From: Procambarus clarkii
Taxonomy: Eukaryota; Arthropoda; Malacostraca; Decapoda; Cambaridae
Direction of reading: 5' to 3'
DNA: 64,000 bases
NCBI RefSeq assembly: GCF_040958095.1
Contig: NC_091160.1
Span: 42,079,194-42,143,193, forward strand
The stretch's first letter is position 1, and every line of letters starts with the position of its first letter. Below, piece after piece: positions 1 through 10,800 of the stretch. The position numbers and the translations under genes were made by a program. The notes under the pieces were generated by a model. That model worked only from the letters and a program-made list of their open reading frames with translations. It was not told the DNA's origin and did no database searches.

Positions 1-1317
1 AATTACACCCTGTGGAGAGTCAGTATAGTTGACCCTGGGGGGTGGGGGAACTTCCATAAGTGTAAGTGCAGGCTTCCTGTCCCCGCCAATGCCGTTTAGG
101 AAAATTAAAACCAGCACAATATTGACGCATCATAGACCTAATGAGGCTCCGGCAGGTTAGGCAGGAAGCCTAATTTCTGAGGCTTCTGGTTAGGCAAAAC
201 CGCTCTAGTTTTGACAGTAGTAATTGTGAGAGCGTACTTGTGTATTGTCCTTACTATATAATAATTCCCGTTGTTAGAGACATTAAGCTTTTATTTGTAT
301 ACGCTTATCAAGGCCACGTTATAAGACCTATAGGCCAATTATACTGACTTTTCCCAGAAAAGTCACAGGATGCTTCCCAGAAAGCATCCCATTATAGTAG
401 CCACACTGCCAGACTACCCATTGTGCCTAGGTAGTGAATTCCACTCTTCACCCATTGCTAGGTGAACAGAGGCATTAGGTGAAAGGAAACGTGCCCAACC
501 ATTTCTATCCCGTCCGGAAATTCATCATGGGATCCCCAGTTGAGAGCGTAGACTATTGCACTACGGGACCATTATTATATTGTCTCTCTATGTGACCTCG
601 TTCACTATAGCATAATTATTACTGTATATCAATGACCGATCCGCCAGGCTCTAGCTCCTGGCCTCCCCCAAAACTGAGTTTTATAGGCTATGATGTCCTA
701 ATGTACTAGACCTTTATGTTTATAATATTATATATTGATATATATGTATATAAATGATTCCGTCAGTACCCGAATTTTGTAGATTTAGTTGTATTGTGTT
801 CATCAGTGTTCAAATGTATAAGATAGAGCTACACAGGAGGTATATTTATAAGTATAATTAAGGAGTTACCCTTGATGTGTGGGCAGCTTCCTGGCCTCAT
901 TCAGGCACACATTATGAGGTCACTTCCCTCTCTGGCTCACTTCATGCTCAATAATAATATTAATTATGACCTACCATGTATACACTCTAATCACATCCTA
1001 TGTAATTGTTAGAAATAATTATTATTACTGCTGTCGTTTAACTATATTTTTTCGAAATTTAATATATATTGCTATCATCTAATGCGTTTGTTCACCTAGC
1101 AGTCAGTAGGTAGTGAGGAGTGACCTTGTTGTGGGGTCACATCCTGGGCGAGGTCACCAGTTGACCTTGGGGGGGGACCTTAATATAGACCTAATGTGAA
1201 AAAACTAGCTATAAGTTGATGTAATGTCTCCATGTGAGAGGATGGTTAGTGACACAGGGAACTAGGGGGGGGGGGGAGAAACACCTCTCTCACTACGAAA
1301 AGAAACTAACTGTGAAA
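1..1317. other. Upstream intergenic DNA with one SINE remnant
   Basis: AT-rich sequence with no supportable gene. Apart from the SINE remnant at 415-572, I see only short G-runs (for example about 1263-1276) and TA-rich stretches. Most of the proximal regulatory DNA of the downstream gene probably lies nearer 1.6 to 1.8 kb. Confidence 0.5.
415..572 (-). mobile_element. tRNA-derived SINE remnant, family S4
   Basis: Read on the minus strand it starts with a tRNA-like head (GGTCCCGTAGTGCAATAG) and continues into the body seen in other copies: a run beginning AATGGTTGGGCACG, then CACCTAATGCCTCTGTTCACCTAG. The same body occurs at 41385-41521. The B box is decayed, so this is an old copy. Confidence 0.6.
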
Positions 1318-1408
1318 TTCACATTGAAACAAGTTTATTGAGGTAAAATACACACAAAGGGAATGAGGCAGCCCCCAAGCTGTTCTCATCCCGGTTAGTA
1401 CAACGTGT
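1318..1408 (-). mobile_element. LINE 3' tail, module T2
   Basis: The minus strand reads GAGAACAGCTTGGGGGCTGCC, then a TTTGTGTGTATTTTACCTCAATAAAC ending that contains a polyadenylation signal. It closely matches 48060-48162 (plus), where the ending is followed by a (TTTCAA)n tail. This is a 5'-truncated non-LTR retrotransposon end. It lies about 430 bp upstream of the RNF145 start codon. Confidence 0.65.
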
Positions 1409-1639
1409 TCATACATACATATACACACACATCACAAACAATAAACATATTGCCCAATATGTGAGTGATAAACATATATATATTTCCTTTACACAAGTAA
1501 TATGTTACGAGACATACACACACACACTTGTATGACTCGGTATACAGACAGTTTGCAATAGTCATTGAGACAATTTGACAAAATGTTACAATGTTGGTGT
1601 CAAATTGTGGCATCTGTGGAGAGTATGATCAATGTTGGC

Positions 1640-1832
1640 CTTGTGGGTGCCGGAGGAGGTGCCGGGGCTCGAACCCGGAAGGCTGTGTGACAAGGCGGCG
1701 AGTGTGACGTCACGGCCAGTCTCCCGCTGAGGCTGAGGAAGAAGGAGCAGCGGCGGCGGCGTGTAGTAGTAGTGGTGATGATGAGTGTGGTGACTCAGTG
1801 ATGAGTTAGTGCTGGTGCTGCTGCTGCTCATC
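1640..1832 (+). promoter_or_regulatory. Probable promoter-proximal region / 5' UTR of RNF145-like gene
   Basis: This stretch is clearly richer in GC and CpG than its AT-rich surroundings and ends at the first coding exon. It includes a perfect CRE palindrome at 1705-1712. An in-frame stop (TGA, 1791-1793) precedes the start codon. The transcription start site cannot be placed from sequence alone; no convincing TATA box is seen. Confidence 0.45.
1705..1712. promoter_or_regulatory. CRE-type palindrome TGACGTCA
   Basis: Perfect 8-bp cAMP-response-element/ATF consensus in the GC-rich stretch, 121 bp upstream of the predicted start codon. CREB/ATF-family bZIP factors bind this site in animals. 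Function here is inferred from position only. A second TGACGTCA at 55157-55164 lies in repeat-rich DNA with no gene, so chance occurrence is possible. Confidence 0.4.
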
Positions 1833-1863
1833 ATGGACTACAGTCTCAGGCGACGTATACGGG
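1833..1863 (+). CDS. RNF145: RNF145-like exon 1 (coding part)
   Basis: Encodes MDYSLRRRIR plus one base. This ATG is the first after an in-frame TGA (1791-1793) and has A at -3 and G at +4, a good initiation context. A GTGAGA donor follows at 1864. It joins exon 2 in phase 1, recreating a Gly codon. The short basic N-terminus precedes the conserved family block, which begins in exon 2. The start is less certain than the later exons because this stretch is too short for homology support. Confidence 0.65.
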
Positions 1864-4800
1864 GTGAGACCTCCTCCTCCACCACACTCTAATGGCCTTG
1901 TTAACTCCTCTCAACCTCTTGAGACGCTCCACACTCTCACTCCTCACACTTCTCACACACAGGCAATGGTTTTGTGGCTCAAATGATGATGTATGGAAAT
2001 GCTTATCCTTATTTGAGGAGCTTTTAGTCCAGGCCGAGGCTCTCATCACCCTTCCATATACTGGCCACACTCACCAGTGGTTAACCTGACTGACCGTGTG
2101 TGACCCCCACACCAGGTGCTGACCTGGGCACCCTGGGCGGGGCACAGGGGCTCACTAGGGGGCACAGGGGCACCGTGGTCACTGGTACACCCTGGGGGGG
2201 GGGGGGGTGTTAAAAGGTACACACCATCTTGAGGTTATCTTGAGATGATTTCGGGGCTTTAGTGTCCCCGCGGCCCGGTCCTCGACCAGGCTTCCACCCC
2301 CAGGAAGCAGCCCGTGACAGCTGACTAACACCCAGGTACCTATTTTACTGCTAGGTAACAGGGGCATAGGGTGAAAGAAACTCTGCCCATTGTCTCTCGC
2401 CGGCGCCTGGGATCGAACCCAGGATCACAAGTCCAGCATGCTGTCCGCTCGGCCGACCAGCTCCCCTATATAGTATACACACGGGCTTCCTGTCGTCGTT
2501 AACAGGAATTATTAATATAAAAATGTAAGAATTCCAGGTGGGTGGTGGAGGCCGAGCACCGTGACGCCGGCAATGCTGTGCTTGACAAAATGCAACGGTT
2601 TAACGAAATATTAAAAAATTAATATTTTTTTAATGATTTTTGGCATCAAGTAATATAGTCATGTAGGCCTAGTGGTCTCTCTTTATCCTTATCTGTTCTG
2701 CTGTAATGATGAACTCTGAGAATGTGGAGGGAGGTGTGGTAGAACGTGAGAGTTTTATAAGGTCAACATTCTGAAACTTAGAGTTTTCCGACATCCTAAC
2801 CCAGAATTTCTCGACTGGGTTTCGTTGAACCCCCAAGGTATCTAGGAGCTTTACATGAAATAATGATAAATAGGCTAATTTTAATAATATGCAAATGTAT
2901 TTTTGAGTCTTTTTGTTATTTTTTTTTTTCATTTAACCAGTATCAAGAGCAAAGACAAATTGTCTCCTTTCAGTTGACAATGATATCCATGTGTGTTTAT
3001 GTAAGGTCTAACCAGGAATTATTCAAGCGTACAAAGGTTGAGAAACGCTGTGACCCATGACATTGGTAGGAATGTGCATGGTGTACGATCCACCAAGATT
3101 AATCTTAAGTTGGATAACAGCTTCAACATTCGCCAACAACAATGTAATGTTCTTACTACTGCACCAGTCTCCGTGGTGCAGCGGTAAGACACTCCCCTAG
3201 CGTTCCGCGAGCGCTTTGTCATGGGTTCATATCCTGGCCGGGGAGGATTTACTGGGCGCAAATCCTTAACTGTAGCCTCTGTTTAACTCAACAGTAAAAT
3301 GTGTACTTGGTTGTAACAACGATTCTTCGCGGCGGGGATCGTATTCCAGGGACCTGCCCGAAACGCTACGTGTACTAGTGGCTGTATAAGAATGTAACAA
3401 CTTTTATATGCATCTCAAAAAAAAAAAAGCTACTGTACTTGACTTGCTCAGTTCCTACCCCTCACGTATTGGGGTGCTATCCTTAGATAAAAATTTGGTT
3501 GTCGCAAAGGAAATGGGAAGCAGATAGTATAGTATATTATATTTTCACTATACTTTTTTCCAGATTTATCTTAATAATAGTCTAGGATGGACAGAAATGT
3601 TATTGCATTTTTACAGTTGTATTGTGTGGATTTAGTGCACTGTTTAGTTTATATATTAACTAATAAGAACTCATTTATAAATACAGTATAGCTTAACAGT
3701 TTAATAAATTATGATACCAATATCATATCATTTATTAACTTAAATGATACTTGGGGTATTGTGTATTATTGTAATACTGTACTGTACAGTAATGTGCTCT
3801 AGCTGTAAAATAATAATTTATAAAATTCTCAGTGGTAACCACTTGGGCTGGACGGTAGAGCGATGGTCTCGTTTCATGCAGGTCGGCGTTCAGTCCCCGA
3901 CCGTCCACAGGTGGTTGGGCACCATTCCCCCCCCAGAACCCTCCCCCCCCCCCCCGTCCCATCCCTAAACCTTGTCCTGACCCCATTCCAAGTGCTACAT
4001 ACTGTAGTTGTAATGGCTTAGCACTTTCTCCTGATAGTTCCCTTGCCTTGAGTGGTAACTAACCATTTGGACTTTGCCATGTGAGTTTTGCAGCAGAATT
4101 TAGAAATCCATGTCAGTAAGATTTTGAATTTAATGAAGATAGATGCCATCTGTTGTAACTTGTGGTATTAAGGTTTGATAGTACAGTACTGTATGACTCG
4201 CTACCAATTTCAGAAATACAGTACTGTACTATTGCCACTTGTTATTCAGATTGGCTAGACCAGGTAATGTGATGCAACATCTATCATCAAGAACAGTAAC
4301 AATCTTGTTGATTACCAGATATTCTCTTAATATCTACAGTATCATACTTGAACATACTAATCTTGGAGGTTTTGCAAAGATTTTGATACTTTAACTTATA
4401 AAATTAAGTAAAAACCAGAAAATGGGTGTAATGCATATTTAGTAAAATGATTTTACATTTTTTTTCCTACACATTTGTATTAGCTTTAAATTGCAAACTG
4501 TGTACAGTATTTTAAGTCGAGATGATACGTATTCAAATGATATGACGGTGGATTTTTTCAGGGTTCAGAGGATGGAAGTTGAAAGGTGAACAGTTTGAAG
4601 CCATAGCAACTGTAATATTAAGAGTACCAGGGTATTTAATTCTGGATTACTGGTACCAAAATGATGTCCGCAACTGCATTCCTCGGTCCTTAGCATGGGC
4701 AGATGTTGTGTCATCGGGCTTTGCAATATTTGGTGAGTATTATTGTTCTGCCGTACATTGGATGCCTGGTCAAATGGAGATTGTTTCCCTTGCAAATGGG

Positions 4801-7800
4801 ATATAATGAAGTTGGAGTACAGGAATCATATAGTGCAAAACACTATGCTTTCTTGGGTACAACACACCATTATTGTATGTTTGACCAATAGTTACTGTAG
4901 GTACAATCATGTTTCGATGATGGGCTGTATCACAACTACACCACCACCATATTACTGCCACCACCAAGTACTGTACTACCATCACTGAATGCACAGTTAG
5001 CTACATTCTCAGCTTACAATCCTTGTCATTTTCACCACCATTACATCCACTCATATTTTCACCATCAGTGTTCAAAGGAAAAGGTTTGCAACCACCTTCA
5101 TTTGCAGCTGCAAGGGCAAATATTGAAAAATGAATAATATTAATTTATATGATATAAATATTTCATAGAATCTGATTTTTTATATTCTTTTTACATTTTG
5201 TATAAAGCCACTAATGATACTAAGAAGTAGTGTCGAAAGAGCTAGTGCTCACTGGCCATAGACAGTGAGAGGTAAACATTACAGCACCACTACATTACAC
5301 CACACTGCCATTGCTCCACCATCATGCTGTAAAATTCAGCTCTCTGTAATCATTACAGTTCCCCATGTTCATTGCCTCAACAATACTTATTATGCCACTT
5401 TCTTCCAGTCATGACATCTGCCTCCATGGCGATACATCTCTTGATCACCTACAGTCATAGAATATCTAGTCTTAGATTAGATATAATCCTGCCGAAACGC
5501 TTTGCGTAATAGTGGCTTTAGGCATTGTATGTACTAGCTTTATCTATAAATCTATCAAATTGTGGAAAATCTCTTGTATGTATGTACCTTACCTGAATAA
5601 ACTTTTTTTTTTTTTATAATGTTCAATTTAGTTCAAACAAATATTTGTAACTTACAAATGTTTTTGTTGGTTGACAGCTGTGATCCAAGGTGTTCTGGTG
5701 CTGCTGCTGCCCCTGGAGCAGCTAGTGAGCCTTTACATGCACTACCTCACTATTGCTGTGCTGGCTGCTGCAGACACTTTCTCCAACTATTATATTGAAG
5801 GGGAAAAGCACCTTGTTAATCAGTGGCCAGATTATGGCACTGTCAGCTTCCAGGTATTGTAGTCTTAATTTATATATGACTTTCTCATGCTTCTCTTAAT
5901 GATACTTTTAAGAGAATGATTGTATAATCTGAGAATATTTTTAAGAGAATGATTGTATAATCAGAGGATATTTTTAAGAGAATGATTGTATAATCTGAGG
6001 AGTTTATTCTCTGAGACTAATGAAGTCTTGGAATTAAACACTAATCTCAAGATTTTTTCATTTGCTGTAGATGTTAGAGCATGTAAGTTTTAAACATAGC
6101 TCAAGTAATGGTTTATCTGTTAGTTCCTTGCACCTGTGGGATAACTCTATATTTCAGTACACAGCCCGTCTCAAGTTTTCTGCAAGTTCATAGTTATGTC
6201 GTTGCTGTATGGCATAGAATTCAAGTAGCAGCAAAAATAAAGCTTTATCACCAGAGAATCACCAAGCAAGTTCTGAAGACTATTTGATTACTCAATACAC
6301 AGACTACCCTTACTGCTAAGAGGCAAGGTTACCACCCTACCAACTAGAGCAGTGATTTTCAACCTTTTACATCTCGCAGCACAGTGAACCAGGCACTAAA
6401 ATGGTCAAGGCACTCCATCAGTTGTTTAATAATAAGCCTAATAAACCCTGAAAAAAGAAATGACTGAATATTTAAGAAAAACAAAATAACTAAAACAAGA
6501 TAAATAAAAAATGCATTATCTTGAGTAACAAATGTTAACCAAATCACACACTAGAAAGTGAAGAGACGACGACGTTTCGCAATTGACTTGATAATGGTCT
6601 AGGACGGACTGAAACGTCGTCGTCTGTTCATTTTCTAGTGTGTGGTTTGGTCAACATTTTTCAGCCACGTTATTGTGACTCCTCATCTGCATTGACAAAT
6701 ATTTTATCCATAGTGGGAACACAGTCCCATGGTCATTGTTTAGGGGAGGATCGACCCTCTTCAAAATTCCCACGGCACATCTACAGATGCTTCACAGTGG
6801 TTGATAATTGCTAAACTAGAGGGTCAGAGGAGTAGGTCACCTCACTTTTGAGTTTGAGTAACTCTACCTTATACAGGGAACACCTGACTCTAGTTTCAGG
6901 CTAGTTCCATTAGTGGTTCTCCTTGCTCACCCTATACTACAGTGAAGGTATAATAGCATAAGAAATATAAATGGAGTAACTTGTCTGTGAGAGGTGAGGC
7001 AGAGAGGGGACCTGGACTGGGCAGAACATCCAGAGAGAACATAAAGAAAAATGATGGTAGAGCAGTAAACTACTGCATTGTAAGTCATGTGCATGAAGGA
7101 TAAAATGAAGCTGACATTATTTATCCCCAGTAAAATGACTGGGAATGGCATCACACAGAGAGAGAGAGAGAAGAATTATGCGAGGATTAAGAACTATGCA
7201 TGAAAATGTGAAAAAAGCTATTTATTGAAGAATACGATGTCCACTTAGTTACACAGATGATGCCTCCAGCAACAAAGGCCCCGACAGAATGTTGAAGACT
7301 TGGAAATAGACAGGATGGCCAAGGAAATGTATGACGGAAGCAATTTCCAAGCCCAAAGCACCCAAAATGAGGAAGGAGAGAATGGTCTAGAGTGAGATAA
7401 AGGGAGCAAGGCTTCTCAAGAGGAATACGAGACAAATACATATTAAGAGTGCTAGAGCATGTTTACATTAGAGGTGCACACACTAAACCCAAGGAGAGCA
7501 GGCTTGGCTAAAGCTGGCAAAAAAAAAAAAAAAATGCAAAAGATGCAATACAGTTTCAAGATAGCTAAAAACACAAGTCTAACAGAGCAGAAATTACTGG
7601 AAAGTTACTGGAAATAAACCACCTGATATTGGTGCCCCAAAAAGGCTAGTAAGAAGATAAATTAAATTAAGAAATCTGCCTACTATTTTCCATACTGGGG
7701 ACAGCAAATCCATTCAAGAAAAAACACTAATAGAGATCAGCAGAGAGCCAAGATCCATCCGTGTATGCCCCAGAAGGAAAAACAAATTTGGGCAGAAAGG

Positions 7801-10800
7801 CCATGTACCATATCCACCGAACCATTGGTGAAACCACCTTCCCCAGGCCTCAACACCAAGTAAGGCTTATGGGAGAGGACCAGAACCACAAGGGAAATAC
7901 ACCACCTGGAAGTTGGCCTTCAGAGAGACCCTTGGGGGGTGAGTTAATAAATGAGGAATATGGTCAGCTGGACCCCTAAAAATGCCTGCCATGAGAAAAA
8001 GGGAAAACCTCAGTGCCCCCTCCAACCCAAGAAGCAGATCGGGCAAAAGGGTGACTTGTCAAGGGTGGCTTGTCTAACTTGTCAAGAAAGAAAGATCCCA
8101 ATATGAAGTCAAGTGGTGACTATAAACAACCTTCATATCACACAACCAGCTTGAAACCAAAATGACATTGGAAGGTGAGGAGGACCTACCAAGCCAGGAA
8201 TGAGATCCCAGTGTGACAGAGTGAACATTGACAAACAAGATACCCCCGAGTGCTAATGCCCACCTCTTGGGTACTGCTGAGCACTGAGCAAGAGAAGCAA
8301 CAGCCACAGAATCTTGGGGAAAATGAAATGTGTTTTGGAAATCTGTTGTTCCTCGAGTTTATTCATACATGTCCTTCATATACACAAAAGTAATCACACT
8401 CTAAAATTACTGTATTCTCAGAAATTCATAATATTTCTCCAAATGCTTAATTGATTTGTACATATTGGAGATTATGGAAAAATAGTTTGCTACTTGAATA
8501 AATATATACTAAATGCTACATTGGACTAGGGATGATTATTGATTAAAATATGTACATTAATTCAAATGGTAATAAGTACTTGTTGATTATACTGATGTAG
8601 TAATTTTTTAAGTTTAAATCGGCTGTGTAAACAATTTCAGAGGGTACATAGTACTGTATGGTAGTAATTGGAATGAAAAGAAAATTTGAGCATAGCAAGT
8701 ACTGTAGTAGGTGGTGTTTCACTTCCTTAATATTGGATCAAAAGGCAAGATGATAATTTTTGATATTTACAAAATGTTTTGTAGTAAGTACATAGTGTAG
8801 AGTTGTTTCCCTTTACAAAGAATAAATGTTTTTTCAGGGCTTCTCCAATATGCTGATGTTGCAGAAGTCATTGTTTGATCCACATAATGATATGGAAACG
8901 TTGTACCTGAGGCAGCAAGTTGCAGCTATTGTGTTTCACACGCTTGTCGCCACATTTGTAACGTTCTTCCTTGACTTAGAGTGCAATAAAGATAAGGTAA
9001 TGATATTTTTAAAGGTTCCTTTTCTGCTAATAGCTAGCATTTCGAGTTTATTGCAAGATCGTACTTTTCTGTGGGGAGTCCCTTCGGCTCCCTGGAGCTA
9101 TCGGGCTAATGTATGATATATTAGATCAGGGCATTAGTCTAAGGAGTTCAACCTACCAGGGACCACGAACCAGAACCTGGCCCCATCAGAGAGGTTGCAG
9201 GGAGCAGTGGCCGTGGAAAAAATCCTGTGGTTGGGGTTTTCCTTACGTCATCAACGGGGGTTAGGCACCCAAAAAGGTAGGAATAACAAAACAAATCCCA
9301 CGTGGTAAGAAAAGTACAACAAAAAAGCAAATAGAAAGGTAGAACGCCCTCAATCTCAAACAAACAAGCAAATGTCACTCCCCACTGCCGCGCTGCTGGT
9401 CCGCGCAGCCCTTCCCTCCCCGCACCGGCTACCCAGCACTCCAGTTCGTTAGCTAATGTGGTTCGGGGCGGATGTCTTCTCTGGCCTCGATTTCCATAGG
9501 TGGGATTTTGCCATCATGGCGACCTCTGCAGTGTTGTTGTGTGTGTGGCGGCCAGGTGTCCTTATCAGTGCCGGGCTGCATGTGCTTAGGGGCACCCTTC
9601 CCTAGGTGCCCTGTGAGTACTGCCCTTGCTAGTTAGGGTTCCCTTCCCTGATGCGTTTGGGAAACTATTTCTGTAGGGGTTTTTGCTGCTCGGCATTTAT
9701 CCCGCACTTGGGGTCAGCTGGGGTTTTGTGGCCCTTGTTTAGCCTTGGGTAGGGAATGATATTGTGCTGGTTGGGACATCGAGGTGTTGTGCAGCCTGCC
9801 TACCTATGTGGTAGCCGGTTGGGGACGTTGCACTTTTTTTTTTTTTCTTGCCAGAGTCTGCCTGGTGTGGCTATACAGTAGTTCCAATTTTATTATTTTG
9901 GTGGCCCTCTACTAGGCCCCCATGCTTGTAAACATCGCATGGATTTCAGTGTTTTGATATTCCCCCTTATAAGCTTTGGGTATTAACCAGTTAGAAACAA
10001 CTTGCCCGAGCTTCCCATCGCAATCGGGTTACAGGCCTGGTAAACCCTGTTGGGGCTCAGTGGACCTATGGATGCGTCTTCAGAGTTCCAGCCTGCCTCT
10101 TGTGCAAGTTCGAAGGTTGCTGTGTGCCCTTGTCTCAGGGTAACAGTCACTTCTTTTGCCTCGGTCATGCTGCCTGTTGGGTCAACGACACCTTTAACCC
10201 AGAGTCTTGCGAGTCATGTTCTCTGCTTGTTCTCCAGTATTATTCTGATGACATTGCTGTTAGGGTACAGGCAGCATCCACGTTGCATGCTAGGTTCAGG
10301 TTGTTGCAATGCGCTAGGTTGGTTTCCCACCCGGATGCCCCGCTTTAGTTATAAGGACCCGGACCTGGGGGCGTTAATTGCTTCGACTTTGATTCAGTCT
10401 GCGCTCCCTAGTCCTTCCTCTTTTGTTCACCCTGCTTATCGGTCCCCCCCCTCCCCTCCTTCCGGCTTCCAAACATCTGAGGGTTTTGGAGTAGAGACAG
10501 GGTTTAGTTGGTAATGAGACTCTGGCAGCTTCTGGGGCTGCCCCATTTGGGTTGGGGACAAAGGCATTAGAGCTGGTTTCCCTTGCCGAGGCTTCTGGGT
10601 CCCACCAGTAGGCCCTCTTCTTTTTAGCCTTTTCTTCATGGGTAGAGGGTATGGAGAACTGCTCTGCCCCGGGTCCTGTCTTGGGGGATCCCGGGGCTGG
10701 GGAGGAGTCGACCTGGGGGCTTTGGGCCCCCCTTCGACACTGCTTAGGTGTTAGTGCCCTCTTCGTGGGGCTTGTTGTTGGAGGGGGAGGGTTTTTCTTA

